A DNA stretch of 64,000 nt. Origin: Chromatiales bacterium (GTDB taxonomy: Bacteria > Pseudomonadota > Gammaproteobacteria > Steroidobacterales > GCA-2729495). Shown in pieces: positions 52,921 through 62,121 of this stretch. The notes below the pieces were generated by a model. That model saw only the letters and a list, made by a program, of their open reading frames with translations. It was not told the origin of the DNA and did no database searches. The DNA lies in the NCBI GenBank assembly GCA_024234935.1, contig JACKNI010000001.1, positions 434,001 to 498,000 of the forward strand, written 5' to 3'. How positions within the stretch are numbered: position 1 is the first letter of the stretch; each line of letters begins with the position of its first letter. The position numbers and the translations under genes are program-made.

Positions 52921-53895
52921 TTACCTTGCATATCCCGCCGAACCGTACCACCACATCAACAGCTCTGCCCACTGGAGTTCAGGATTCAGTGAACGATCCT
53001 GCAGCCGACTTGCCTGGTTGAGCTGATCCAGGTAGTCGCAGCAGGCGCTCATGTTCAGGCGCGAGTGCGAAATATTCAAGTGTGCTTTCGCTACAGCAGT
53101 CACTGGTTCGGCAATATTCATTGCTTCACGCATCAGTGCTGCCACCTGCGAGTAGAGCCAGCGCAGGCAGAGGTCGCGGTCGAGCCTGGCCCAGCGGCGC
53201 GCCACCGCGGCGGGTGAAAGCTCACGTTGCACGATCCTTTCCAGATCGGCGGCCAGTTTCCCGGTCTGTTCGCCGAAGCCTTCACGAAGCAGCTTCCGGG
53301 CGGCCAGTGGTGCGCGGCCAGCAAAGCCCAGTGCTGCTTCCACGCCGCTGTCCTCCGGCTGGGCGCGCCGCAGCCAGGCCAGCCCGGCTGACCAGTCCGG
53401 CGGTGCCAGCCGCACGCGTTCACACCGGCTGACAATGGTGGCAGGGACGCGAGCCAGCGAATCACAGACCAGCAGGATCGTGGTTGCGCCTGGCGGCTCC
53501 TCAAGAGTCTTCAACAGGCAGTTCGCAGCATTGCGCATCATGCGGTCGGCCGGACAGATGATCGCGACCTTGCGCCCGCCCCGATGACTGGTCAGTGTGA
53601 GATTGGCGATCAGTTCCCGCAACTGATCGATTCCAAGCGACTTCTTGTCTTCTTCGATGCTGACGGAAAAGAAATCCGGATGCGGCACTACGGGCAAGGC
53701 TCCGGCTTCGCTTTCAGCAGCCGGCTCCCAGTCTGTACCCAGGATCTGCGCCGCAGACCACAGGGCAAAATGGCGCCGCCCCGTGCCTGGCGGCCCATAG
53801 ATCAATTGCGCCTGCGGAGGCTGATCCCGCTGCAGGCGTGCCTTGAGTTGCCGCGCCGGAGATTCCAGCCAATACATATTTTCAATAAGAGTCAT
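52921..53895 (-). CDS. holB: DNA polymerase III subunit delta'
   Basis: This 324-residue clamp-loader subunit starts YWLESPARQLKARLQRD with the RFC-like AAA+ fold. The Walker A is YGPPGTGRRHF, with Lys replaced (usual in delta'). HPDFFSVSIEEDKKSLGIDQLREL and ANCLLKTLEEPP near residue 120 are typical of HolB. The four zinc-binding cysteines of E. coli HolB are absent here. A second in-frame ATG (MYWLES) is at 53877. Downstream of tmk. Confidence 0.93.
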   Translation of the reverse strand: MTLIENMYWLESPARQLKARLQRDQPPQAQLIYGPPGTGRRHFALWSAAQILGTDWEPAAESEAGALPVVPHPDFFSVSIEEDKKSLGIDQLRELIANLTLTSHRGGRKVAIICPADRMMRNAANCLLKTLEEPPGATTILLVCDSLARVPATIVSRCERVRLAPPDWSAGLAWLRRAQPEDSGVEAALGFAGRAPLAARKLLREGFGEQTGKLAADLERIVQRELSPAAVARRWARLDRDLCLRWLYSQVAALMREAMNIAEPVTAVAKAHLNISHSRLNMSACCDYLDQLNQASRLQDRSLNPELQWAELLMWWYGSAGYAR

Positions 53896-53906
53896 TATTA
53901 CAATAG

Positions 53907-53936
53907 CTTATAGCTTATTCGACGAAATTATCTCAA
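53907..53936 (-). promoter_or_regulatory. Candidate internal promoter for holB-pilZ
   Basis: On the minus strand TTGAGA (53931-53936) and TATAAG (53907-53912) are separated by 18 bases, in an AT-rich stretch over the tmk stop. Initiation near 53900 would leave a very short leader for holB. Confidence 0.4.
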
Positions 53937-54572
53937 TAACACTTCCTGCAAGACCCGACTGATCTCCGCCTTGACCTCTGGCAGCGGTCGCGCAGCATCG
54001 ATCAGGCGAATCCGTTCCGGATGCTGCTTTGCCAACTCCAGATAGCGCGCCCTCACGCGACTGAAAAACGGACTCGCCTCACGCTCGAAGCGGTCGCGCG
54101 CAGCCCGGCCAGACTGTCGCGATATCGACACCTCCAGAGATACATCGAGCAGCAGGGTCAGGTCTGCGCGCAGTCCACCCGTCACTAGGTGATCCAGGGT
54201 CTCTATGGTATCGCGCGAAATGCCCCGACCCCCGCCCTGGTACGCGTGGCTGGCATCGGTAAAGCGGTCACAGACCACCCAGCAACCCGCCCGCAGCGCC
54301 GGCCGGATAACTGTCTCGACATGTGCAGCACGGGCGGCGTACATCAGCAGCAACTCGGCCATCGGTACGATTTCACCGTCAGGCCGGAGCAGCAGGTCGC
54401 GGATCTTCTCGCCCAGCGGTGTGCCGCCCGGCTCGCGCGTCAACAAGACCTCGTGTCCGGCCCGCCGCAGTTCCTCGGCGACAAAAGCGAGGTTCGTGGA
54501 CTTGCCGACCCCTTCGATGCCCTCCACGGTAATCAGGCGCCCGGCTTCCTGCGCTGAAACTGGCCCGTTCAT
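53928..54572 (-). CDS. tmk: Thymidylate kinase
   Basis: This 214-residue enzyme phosphorylates dTMP. The P-loop is TVEGIEGVGKSTN near residue 14, the DR(E)P-type motif is TREPGGTPLGEKIRDLLL near 45, and the LID region has ISRQSGRAARDRFE. Its ATG overlaps the mltG stop (ATGA), part of the mltG-tmk-holB order common in gammaproteobacteria. Confidence 0.96.
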   Translation of the reverse strand: MNGPVSAQEAGRLITVEGIEGVGKSTNLAFVAEELRRAGHEVLLTREPGGTPLGEKIRDLLLRPDGEIVPMAELLLMYAARAAHVETVIRPALRAGCWVVCDRFTDASHAYQGGGRGISRDTIETLDHLVTGGLRADLTLLLDVSLEVSISRQSGRAARDRFEREASPFFSRVRARYLELAKQHPERIRLIDAARPLPEVKAEISRVLQEVLLR

Positions 54573-55588
54573 CGCTGGCCCTGTGCCTTCAAGGTGGCCA
54601 GGTACAGCCGAACGGCTTTCTCGTGCTCCGCCAGCGTATCGCTAAAGCGATGACTGCCGTCACCGGCACCGCTTGCAACAAAGAACAGGGCCGTACCAGC
54701 GGCAGGATGGGCAGCGGCGGACAACGCGTCGGCACCGGGTGCTGCGATCGGCGTAGGCGGCAAGCCCGTCCTCGTATAGGTATTCCAGGGCGTATCGGTT
54801 TCGAGGTGGCGCCGGGTGAGGTTGCCATCGAATTGCGCACCCACGCCATAAATCACGCTCGGGTCGGTCTGCAGCAACATGCCTTTGCGCAACCGCCGCA
54901 CGAATACGCCAGCGATCTGCGGCCGCTCCGCAGCCAGCGCTGTTTCACGCTCGACGATGGAAGCCAGCACCAGCAACTCATAGGCACTTTGCAGAGGCAG
55001 GTCAGGATCCCTGCCTTGCCATGCTTCCCTCAGCTGTTCCTGCATGGCTTTATGCGACATGTCGAGAAGTTCAGCATCCGTCGTACCGCGCGGAAACAGA
55101 TAGGTCTCCGGCAGGAATGCGCCTTCGGCACTCGCAAACTCCAGTTTCAGCTGCGTGGCCAGCTGGCCCGCATCGCTGGTCGTCAGCGTCTGCTTCAGCA
55201 CAGTCGATTTTTTCAGGGCAGCCATGATCTCCGCAACTGTCCAGCCCTCCACCAGGGTAAAGCTGTGCAGCTGCACGCGGCCCGCCACGAGTTCAGCCAG
55301 CAGGTCACGGGCAGTCAGTCCCGGATGGAATGCATATTCGCCAGCCTTGATCCGGCCCGCCTGCCCACTGAGACGACCATAGATGGTGAGAATGGCGGGC
55401 ACGGAGATCATGCCGTCCGCGGAAAGCTGACGCGCAACGGTAGCCAGTGAGGCACCCGCCGGCACTTCCAGACGATAACCGCTCGCGGCAATCGGCAGCG
55501 GAGCAGACAGGTAAGTACGCACCCAGACCGTGCCGGCCACAACTGCCAGCACGATCACACTGGCCAGGATCAACAGCTGCCGGCGCAC
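54569..55588 (-). CDS. mltG: Endolytic murein transglycosylase MltG
   Basis: This membrane-anchored protein of about 339 residues ends glycan strands. It has an N-terminal TM helix (LLILASVIVLAVVAGTVWV), a LysM-like region and the YceG domain with SIVERETALAAERPQIAGVF (catalytic Glu) near residue 200, and NTYTRTGLPPTPIAAPG. I take GTG at 55588 (GGGAG seven bases upstream) as the start; a longer GTG at 55651 would overlap pabC by 82 bases and adds non-conserved sequence. Confidence 0.93.
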   Translation of the reverse strand: MRRQLLILASVIVLAVVAGTVWVRTYLSAPLPIAASGYRLEVPAGASLATVARQLSADGMISVPAILTIYGRLSGQAGRIKAGEYAFHPGLTARDLLAELVAGRVQLHSFTLVEGWTVAEIMAALKKSTVLKQTLTTSDAGQLATQLKLEFASAEGAFLPETYLFPRGTTDAELLDMSHKAMQEQLREAWQGRDPDLPLQSAYELLVLASIVERETALAAERPQIAGVFVRRLRKGMLLQTDPSVIYGVGAQFDGNLTRRHLETDTPWNTYTRTGLPPTPIAAPGADALSAAAHPAAGTALFFVASGAGDGSHRFSDTLAEHEKAVRLYLATLKAQGQR

Positions 55589-56403
55589 TCGCCCACTCCC
55601 AGATCGACCAGCTTTGACGCCAGCCTGAAAGTCACCGGACCCGGTTTCCACTGACGCTCGCCAAGTTGTACGACGGGCCGTATCCCGATCAATGCATTGC
55701 TGACGAACACCTCATCCGCATCCAGCAAGTCCTTCTTCGTCACCGGCCCCTGGTATGACTCGATGCCTGCCTCGTGCGCCTGTTGCAGGATTACCCGGCG
55801 CATCACACCGCTGATACCCGCGTGGGTGACCGACGGCGTGAGCAGGCGCCCGCCCGAGACGATGAATACGTTGCAGGCGGTACCACCCACCAGTTGGCCC
55901 TGCTCATCGCACATAAAACCCTCGGCGATCAATTCATCCTGCCACTCGGCGCGGGCCAGCACCTGCTCAAGCCGGCATAGTGTTTTCAGGCCCGCCGTAA
56001 CAGGATTCCGCCCGGCGATAGTCTCACACCAGCGCACCCTGATCGGTGTCCAGCGCTGCGCTTTGCACCGCTCCAGGCCCCAGGCGACAGTCGGCTGCTG
56101 ATGCTGATGCTGTGCGGGCCGATAGCCGCGCGGCCCGGGACCACGGGTCAGGATCAGCTTCATCACGCCTTCATCGATGCCCGCCGCAGCGGCTGTCAGC
56201 TGCACAAAAAGCGAACCGCGCTCCGGTGCAGGGAGCTTGAGCCGTGCGGATCCAGCATACAGCCGGTCCAGATGCAGATCGAGAAACCGCGCAGCAGAAC
56301 AACGGATGGCAATGGTCTCAAACAGACCGTCACCATAGGCCAGGCCGCGATCGTCGATATCGACAAGCCTGCCGGGCATACCGTTGATCCAGTACCGCTC
56401 CAT
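55570..56403 (-). CDS. pabC: Aminodeoxychorismate lyase
   Basis: This 277-residue fold-type IV PLP enzyme makes p-aminobenzoate from aminodeoxychorismate. LAYGDGLFETI near residue 25 and the PLP lysine in LKTLCRLEQVL near residue 140 are characteristic. VGGTACNVFIVSGGRLLTPS near residue 175 matches the family. It lies six bases after pabB and overlaps the mltG start. Confidence 0.94.
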   Translation of the reverse strand: MERYWINGMPGRLVDIDDRGLAYGDGLFETIAIRCSAARFLDLHLDRLYAGSARLKLPAPERGSLFVQLTAAAAGIDEGVMKLILTRGPGPRGYRPAQHQHQQPTVAWGLERCKAQRWTPIRVRWCETIAGRNPVTAGLKTLCRLEQVLARAEWQDELIAEGFMCDEQGQLVGGTACNVFIVSGGRLLTPSVTHAGISGVMRRVILQQAHEAGIESYQGPVTKKDLLDADEVFVSNALIGIRPVVQLGERQWKPGPVTFRLASKLVDLGVGECAGSC

Positions 56404-56409
56404 TGCCCG

Positions 56410-57810
56410 TCAGCTCTCCAGTGCCAGCAGCATGCCCTTGGCCTTCGCCCGGGTCTCGTCGAGTTCCCGTTCTGCAACGGAATCGGCAACGATGCCGCTC
56501 CCCGCTGAAAGCGCGAACTCCTGGCCACACACCTGGATGGTGCGGATCAGGATATTCAGATCACAGCTGCCGTCGCGATTGAGATAACCCATCGAACCCG
56601 TGTATGGCCCGCGCGGTTGCGATTCCAGATCGCGGATGATTTCCATGCAGCGCACTTTCGGACAACCGGTGATCGTGCCACCGGGAAAAACCGCACGAAT
56701 CAGCATGCCCGGCGTAACACCCGCACGCAGCTCGCCGCGAATATTCGAAACGATATGATGTACGTGAGCATAGGACTCAACGGTCATCAGTTCGTTCACC
56801 TCTATCGTGCCCGGCACACAGATCCTGCCGAGATCGTTCCGCTCCAGATCAATCAGCATCACGTGCTCCGCGCGCTCCTTGGCGTTACCGAGCAATGCCC
56901 TGCGCCGCTGCTCCTCTGGGTCAGCCATGCTCGCCCGCGGCCGCGTACCGGCTATCGGCCGCGTCTCCACGTATCCGTCGCGGACGCGTACCAGCCTCTC
57001 GGGCGACGAACTGATGATCGCGCCATCGCCGAACCTCGCGAATCCGGCAAACGGTGCCGGATTGACTTCACGGAGCCGGCGATAGACTTGCCAGGCCTCG
57101 ACTCCGGATTGCAACTCACCCGTCCACTGGCGGGCCAGGTTGACCTGGAACACTGCACCGGCGGCAATCAGCTGGCGCGTCATCTCGACGGCATTGAGGA
57201 ATTGATGCGGGTCCGGTTCGTGAATGCCGACAGCAAAGGTTCTTGTGTCCCCGGTCGGCCGGTTCCCGGCACGGATCACGGCATCGATATCTGCTGTCAG
57301 CTGTGCCGTCGCTGGTTCATTCCCGGATTCGGCCATGAGCCATGCCTGACCACTGTGCCGGTTGCGGATGAGCGCCACGGGTATGCGAACTGCCAGCGCA
57401 ACAGGGAATCCGGACCGCGCCGTGGCCCTGACGGTGGGTTCGGTTTCCCGAACCAGCTCATAGGCCAGAAAGATGAACCAGCCGCCTCGAAACGGCAGAC
57501 GGGGTGTCGCAGCGATGCGCTTGTCCGCACCGCTCTCAGGACGGGATTCAACCGACTCACTTGCCCACCAGGCATCGAGTGCCGCGAGGAACCCTGTGAA
57601 TCGCCCGGCACGATCTCCGGAGAGTTTCCAGTCCTCGCCCAGACGAAGGATCTGGCCTGGAAAGGCAAACAGGATGTCAAAACCCTCCTGCGCGGTCGTG
57701 CCACCAAGGCTTTCAAGCAGGAAGGGATAGCGCTCCGGTGCCAGACAGTGCAGATCGATAAAGTCGAATTCTGCCGGGAGCCGGACCGTAGTGACGATGG
57801 GCGCTGTCAC
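56410..57810 (-). CDS. pabB: Aminodeoxychorismate synthase component I
   Basis: This 466-residue chorismate-binding enzyme has FQVNLARQWTG near residue 215, ETRPIAGTRPRASM near 290, GNAKERAEHVMLIDLERND near 318 and GGTITGCPKVRCMEII near 400. The PIAGT motif has Ala where E. coli PabB has Lys274 (PIKGT), which is the anthranilate-synthase form. The adjacent pabC favours PabB. Start is GTG at 57810. No pabA in the window. Confidence 0.9.
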   Translation of the reverse strand: MTAPIVTTVRLPAEFDFIDLHCLAPERYPFLLESLGGTTAQEGFDILFAFPGQILRLGEDWKLSGDRAGRFTGFLAALDAWWASESVESRPESGADKRIAATPRLPFRGGWFIFLAYELVRETEPTVRATARSGFPVALAVRIPVALIRNRHSGQAWLMAESGNEPATAQLTADIDAVIRAGNRPTGDTRTFAVGIHEPDPHQFLNAVEMTRQLIAAGAVFQVNLARQWTGELQSGVEAWQVYRRLREVNPAPFAGFARFGDGAIISSSPERLVRVRDGYVETRPIAGTRPRASMADPEEQRRRALLGNAKERAEHVMLIDLERNDLGRICVPGTIEVNELMTVESYAHVHHIVSNIRGELRAGVTPGMLIRAVFPGGTITGCPKVRCMEIIRDLESQPRGPYTGSMGYLNRDGSCDLNILIRTIQVCGQEFALSAGSGIVADSVAERELDETRAKAKGMLLALES

Positions 57811-57859
57811 GGAGAATCAGGCCGCCGTCGATGTGCTGGCGGCAGCCGGCACCCGAGCC

Positions 57860-59098
57860 TCAAACGCGCCGGAAAACGAGGCTGCCGTTGGTTCCGCCGA
57901 AGCCGAATGAGTTACTCAGTACTGCGTTGATCGGCATCTTGCGCGCCGTGTTCGGCACGTAGTCCAGGTCGCAATCCGGACCCGGCTTGTGCAGGTTGAT
58001 GGTCGGCGGCGCAACCTGGTCACGAATCGCCAGTATGCTGAATACGGCCTCCACCGCGCCGGCTGCACCCAGCAGATGGCCCGTCGTGGACTTCGTGGAA
58101 CTCACGGCCAGCTTGTCTGCATGTGCACCGAAGACCGAGCGGACCGCGCGTGTTTCTGCTGCATCACCCAGCGGCGTGGAGGTGCCATGCGCATTGATGT
58201 ACTGGAGATCTTCGGGATTCATTCGGGCGTCTTTCAGCGCGGCACGCATGCTGGCCTGTGCACCATCGCCAGTCTCCGCCGGTGCGGTGATGTGGTGTGC
58301 ATCGGCACTCATGCCAAAACCGGCCACTTCAGCGAAGATCGGCGCACCACGACGACGTGCCGCCTCGTACTCTTCAAGCACCAGACATGCCGCGCCATCG
58401 CTGAGCACAAAACCGTCGCGATCGCTGTCCCAGGGCCGGCTTGCGCCCTCCGGATCATCATTGCGCTGTGACAGCGCGCGCGCCGAACAGAATCCACCGA
58501 GACCAAGTGGCGTGAGCCCGTGTTCCGCGCCGCCGGCCAGCATGACGTCGGCATCACCATAGGCGATCAGGCGCGCCGCCATGCCGATACAGTGGGTAGA
58601 GGTCGTGCAGGCACTGACCAGCGCAATATTCGGACCACGGAAATCGTACTGGATCGAAATATGGCCGGAGATCATGTTGATGATGCTGGCCGGAACGAAG
58701 AACGGCGAAATCTTGCGCGGGCCACCCTCCGTGTAGCGTATGAAATTTGCTTCAATCGTGCCGAGCCCGCCGATTCCCGAGCCTATGGCCACACCAACAC
58801 GGTCCGGCGCATAGCCCGCCGCCGCCAGTCCGGCATGTGCCACAGCCTGCTGGGCCGAAGCGATACCGAAATGGATGAACGGGTCCATTTTTTTCTGTTC
58901 TTTCGGGGGAATGTACTGACCCGCGTCGAAGTTACGGATACTGCCGCCGATGGTTGTCGAGAACTGGCTGGCATCGAAATCGGTGATCGGCCCGATACCA
59001 CTGCGACCGGAAACCACCTGCGACCAGGCGGTCTCCACGTCATTGCCCACGGGGGCAATGATTCCCATACCGGTAACGACGACGCGTCGGCTGGACAT
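57860..59098 (-). CDS. fabF: 3-oxoacyl-[acyl-carrier-protein] synthase II
   Basis: This 412-residue condensing enzyme elongates fatty acids. The catalytic Cys is in LVSACTTSTHCIG near residue 163, the His residues in INAHGTSTPLGD near 303 and KSTTGHLLGAAGAVEA near 335. GSGIGGLGTIE near 110 and VLSNSFGFGGTNGSLVF at the end are family motifs. It lies 56 bases after acpP, as in most proteobacteria. Confidence 0.97.
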   Translation of the reverse strand: MSSRRVVVTGMGIIAPVGNDVETAWSQVVSGRSGIGPITDFDASQFSTTIGGSIRNFDAGQYIPPKEQKKMDPFIHFGIASAQQAVAHAGLAAAGYAPDRVGVAIGSGIGGLGTIEANFIRYTEGGPRKISPFFVPASIINMISGHISIQYDFRGPNIALVSACTTSTHCIGMAARLIAYGDADVMLAGGAEHGLTPLGLGGFCSARALSQRNDDPEGASRPWDSDRDGFVLSDGAACLVLEEYEAARRRGAPIFAEVAGFGMSADAHHITAPAETGDGAQASMRAALKDARMNPEDLQYINAHGTSTPLGDAAETRAVRSVFGAHADKLAVSSTKSTTGHLLGAAGAVEAVFSILAIRDQVAPPTINLHKPGPDCDLDYVPNTARKMPINAVLSNSFGFGGTNGSLVFRRV

Positions 59099-59154
59099 GC
59101 CGGTCTACCCTCGAAACAAAGCGGGCTGAAATGCCCCGGGGACGGAAACGAAGC

Positions 59155-59397
59155 TCAGGACGCAGCAGCCCGTTGAGTGATGTAGTCGATAGCCTGCTGG
59201 ACCGTCTTGATCTTCTCGGCGTCCTCGTCGGGGATCTCGGTCTCGAACTCTTCTTCAAGAGCCATGACCAGTTCAACCGTATCCAGGGAATCGGCGCCAA
59301 GGTCATCCACGAAAGAGGCCTTGTTGGTGACCTCTTCTTCCTTTACGCCGAGCTGCTCGGCAACGATGCTCTTGACCTGTTCCTCAATACTGCTCAT
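59155..59397 (-). CDS. acpP: Acyl carrier protein
   Basis: This 80-residue acidic protein has the phosphopantetheine-attachment Ser in DDLGADSLDTVEL near residue 38. VKSIVAEQLGV and FETEIPDEDAEKI are typical of fatty-acid ACP. I take the ATG at 59397; the open frame beyond it is non-conserved. Confidence 0.97.
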   Translation of the reverse strand: MSSIEEQVKSIVAEQLGVKEEEVTNKASFVDDLGADSLDTVELVMALEEEFETEIPDEDAEKIKTVQQAIDYITQRAAAS

Positions 59398-59516
59398 GTC
59401 TCTATGTCCTCTTCTCGTGAGTCCGAAAATAGCGTGGGCCGGCTTGTACGCCCACCAATTGAGTGCCCCACCGGGCGGGTATTCTAGGTTAAGCCCACCG
59501 GTCAATCTAGCATTGC

Positions 59517-59540
59517 AAAAAAACCCTCGCCGGGCGATAA
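59517..59540 (-). terminator. Possible terminator between fabG and acpP
   Basis: On the minus strand a short GC-rich inverted repeat (TCGCC/GGCGA) is followed by TTTTTTT at 59517-59523. The stem is short, so this is a tentative attenuator rather than a strong terminator. Confidence 0.35.
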
Positions 59541-59546
59541 GCCGGA

Positions 59547-60311
59547 TCAGGGCATGAGCATGCCACCATTGACATGCATGGTCTCCCCGGTGATGTAACT
59601 GCCGGAGCGTGCGGCCAGAAACAGGGCCGCGGCCGCCACATCCTCCACCGTACCGAGGCGCTGCAGTGGCACACGGGCCTCAAGCTCCTTGCGCTGGGCC
59701 TCGGCGAGGCCTGCGGTCATGTCAGTGGCGATAAAGCCCGGCGCGATGACATTTACGGTGATGCCCCGACTTGCCACCTCGCGCGCCATCGCCTTGCTGA
59801 AACCGATCATCCCCGCCTTGGCCGCCGCGTAATTTGTCTGGCCAGGGTTGCCCATGACACCCACTACCGACGAGATATTGATGATCCGGCCATGCCGCGC
59901 CTTGAGCATGCCGCGCATGAACGTCTTGCTGGTGAGAAATACGGCGGAGAGATTGGTATCGATGACAGCCTGCCATTCTTCCTCTTTCATGCGCATCAGC
60001 AGATTGTCGCGCGTGATGCCTGCATTGTTGACCAGAATACTGACCGGACCTTCATTCGCACTGATCTCCGCTTCCGCGGCGCTGACAGCTGTCGCCTGGG
60101 AGGCATCCAGCACCAGCCCGCGACCGGTTACACCCAGAGCCTGGAATCTGGCACTGATCGCCGCGGCCCCCGCCTCCGTAGTCGCTGTACCAATCACGGT
60201 GGCGCCAGCCTGCCCGAGCAGATCAGCAATCGCCGCGCCTATTCCGCGCGATGCGCCGGTAACGAGCGCCCGCTCACCGGTGAGTGAAAAAAGCGTAGCT
60301 GGCTTATCCAA
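59547..60311 (-). CDS. fabG: 3-oxoacyl-[acyl-carrier-protein] reductase
   Basis: This 254-residue short-chain dehydrogenase has the NADPH loop ALVTGASRGIGAAIA near residue 16, NNAGITRDNLLMRM near 90, the catalytic Ser in ISSVVGVMGNPGQTNYAAAKAG with Tyr and Lys near 155. The start is inferred to be TTG at 60311, seven bases after GGAG; a further TTG at 60326 is less likely. fabD and fabH, which often precede it, are not here. Confidence 0.93.
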   Translation of the reverse strand: MDKPATLFSLTGERALVTGASRGIGAAIADLLGQAGATVIGTATTEAGAAAISARFQALGVTGRGLVLDASQATAVSAAEAEISANEGPVSILVNNAGITRDNLLMRMKEEEWQAVIDTNLSAVFLTSKTFMRGMLKARHGRIINISSVVGVMGNPGQTNYAAAKAGMIGFSKAMAREVASRGITVNVIAPGFIATDMTAGLAEAQRKELEARVPLQRLGTVEDVAAAALFLAARSGSYITGETMHVNGGMLMP

Positions 60312-60385
60312 TGATTGTCTCCGCAAGCCCAGACGGTAAATTGGGGTACCGCATTATAGACAGGCGCGGCACAGCCGATCGGGTT

Positions 60386-60997
60386 TCAGGCACGCAGCTT
60401 CCGCACAGCGGACTCACCGCCCACAAACAGGAAGCCGCCGACCGCACCCCACAGGTGCGCGTCAGTGACCACTGGTGCACCGATCGTTTCCGCTGACAGG
60501 GGCACGGCGCCATTCAGTTGCTCCCATCCCAGCTTCGCGATCCAGATCAGCAGCAGGACCCAGCCGAACCGATCGCCCTGGCGGATCCAGTCGATCGCAC
60601 CGATGATCAGCAGGCCGTGCAGCGCACCGGACATACCCACACACCAGAGGATTTCCGGACTGAACAGATAAAGCCCGAGGGTGCTGGCAAGGGAACAGAC
60701 AAGCTGCGCAAAGACCCAGGCGACAGGCGTTCGCGCCGGGTAGAACACCCATATCCCGATCAGCAGCGCGCCCACATTCAGCGCCAGATGCCGCCAGCCC
60801 AGATGCACCAGATTGCCGGTCAGAAGCCGCCAGTATTCGCCGTTGGCCACTGCATCACGCGCATACCAGAGCTTCCTGTGCAGCTCGTCTGGCAGGAACT
60901 GCAGGCCGACGAGCAGCAGCGCAAAGCCCATGGCCCACACCAGGGAAGAAGATTTCTGCCAGGGGGAAAAGCTTATGTTTCGTGCTGTTATGCGCAC
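60386..60997 (-). CDS. rrtA: Rhombosortase (rhomboid-family sorting protease)
   Basis: This 203-residue membrane protein has the rhomboid-like pattern: GEYWRLLTGNLVHLGWRHL and LNVGALLIG near residues 53-80, the catalytic Ser in GMSGALHGLL near 125, and the His in VTDAHLWGAVGGF near 180. The short form with a six-helix layout fits rhombosortase, which processes GlyGly-CTERM proteins. It is divergent from gspG, and a GlyGly-CTERM protease is encoded at 3104. Confidence 0.88.
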   Translation of the reverse strand: MRITARNISFSPWQKSSSLVWAMGFALLLVGLQFLPDELHRKLWYARDAVANGEYWRLLTGNLVHLGWRHLALNVGALLIGIWVFYPARTPVAWVFAQLVCSLASTLGLYLFSPEILWCVGMSGALHGLLIIGAIDWIRQGDRFGWVLLLIWIAKLGWEQLNGAVPLSAETIGAPVVTDAHLWGAVGGFLFVGGESAVRKLRA

Positions 60998-61114
60998 CAG
61001 GTCAAATCTTTCTGAAATTTACTGGCAGGGCCTGTCACGGTGGCGGATAATCACTCGCGGGTTGCCGCTGCTGTTGGGTTGCAGCGGATCATCGCAGAAT
61101 CACGAGGCCAATAC

Positions 61115-61555
61115 ATGAAGTTCGAGAACGCTCCGTTCCGGGCAGCGCGAGGTTTTACGCTGATAGAAATCATGGTTGTGGTGGTCATTCTCGGCATTCT
61201 TGCCGCGCTGATTGCTCCGAACGTGATCAGCCGCATCGACGATGCACAGAGCGCCAAGGTCCAGCAGGACATCCGCGCCATCGAGAGCGCACTGAAGCTC
61301 TATCGCCTGGACAGTTTCCGGTATCCGACCGGGCAGGAAGGTCTGGAGGCCCTCGTCACCCCGCCACAGGATCCCGCCCAGAAGTGGCCTGATGGCGGCT
61401 ATCTCGACCGCTTGCCCAAGGATCCCTGGGACCGGCCGTACATCTACGAGAATCCCGGCAAACAGGGGGCATTCGACATCTATACGCTGGGCCGCGACGG
61501 GCAGCCGGGCGGTGACGGAGTCGATGCCGATATCGGTAACTGGGATATCGACTGA
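61115..61555 (+). CDS. gspG: Type II secretion system major pseudopilin GspG
   Basis: This 146-residue prepilin has the cleavage/methylation motif RGFTLIEIMVVVVILGILAA near residue 11, with Glu5 of the mature form. AQSAKVQQDIRAIESALKLY and RYPTGQEGLEALV, then a calcium-binding GRDGQPGGDGVDADIGNWD, are typical of GspG. It forms the pseudopilus. The ATG at 61115 is preferred; the longer frame from 61040 does not look like a prepilin leader. Confidence 0.96.
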   Translation: MKFENAPFRAARGFTLIEIMVVVVILGILAALIAPNVISRIDDAQSAKVQQDIRAIESALKLYRLDSFRYPTGQEGLEALVTPPQDPAQKWPDGGYLDRLPKDPWDRPYIYENPGKQGAFDIYTLGRDGQPGGDGVDADIGNWDID

Positions 61556-61563
61556 CCGGCCGA

Positions 61564-62121
61564 ATGCCCTGTCTGGCAAATGATCGGCAGCAGCAGGGCT
61601 TCACCCTACTCGAAGTGCTGGTGGTGGTATTCATCGTCGGCGTCATCGCCACGATGTTCACGCTGGCCGTGGGCGTGGCCGGTGGCGTAGACCGCGAACT
61701 GCGGCAGGAAACCGAACGCCTGGAAACGCTCATACATCTTGCGCTGGAGGACTCGACTTTCCAGGCGCGCGAACTGGGCATACGCTTTTATCCGCAGAGC
61801 TACGAGTTCTCTGTCTGGTCACGCGGGCAGATCGCAGACCCCACCGATGACACCTGGATACAGATCGAGGATGAGGTCCTCGCACCCCGGAAACTCAACA
61901 AGAGTTTTGGCTTCGAGCTGGAAATCGAGGGACGCAGCGTGGTCCTCGAAAACAGTGCAAAGGACGTGGAAAAAAGCTACCGGCCACAGATTTTCATATT
62001 CTCCTCGGGCGATATCAGCGATGCCTTTGTGGTGCGCATCCGTGATCGCGTCGAGCGGCGCAGCTACACGCTGGATGTAGCAACAGATGGGACGACGGAA
62101 ATCACCCGCGATGACAAATAA
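61564..62121 (+). CDS. gspH: Type II secretion pseudopilin GspH
   Basis: This 185-residue prepilin has QGFTLLEVLVVVFIVGVIAT near residue 12. The body contains AREKGIRFYPQSYEFSVW-like ARELGIRFYPQSYEFSVW and an RSYTLDVATDG C-terminus. It is a minor pseudopilin near the tip. It starts eight bases after gspG, and its stop overlaps gspI by 11 bases. Confidence 0.93.
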   Translation: MPCLANDRQQQGFTLLEVLVVVFIVGVIATMFTLAVGVAGGVDRELRQETERLETLIHLALEDSTFQARELGIRFYPQSYEFSVWSRGQIADPTDDTWIQIEDEVLAPRKLNKSFGFELEIEGRSVVLENSAKDVEKSYRPQIFIFSSGDISDAFVVRIRDRVERRSYTLDVATDGTTEITRDDK

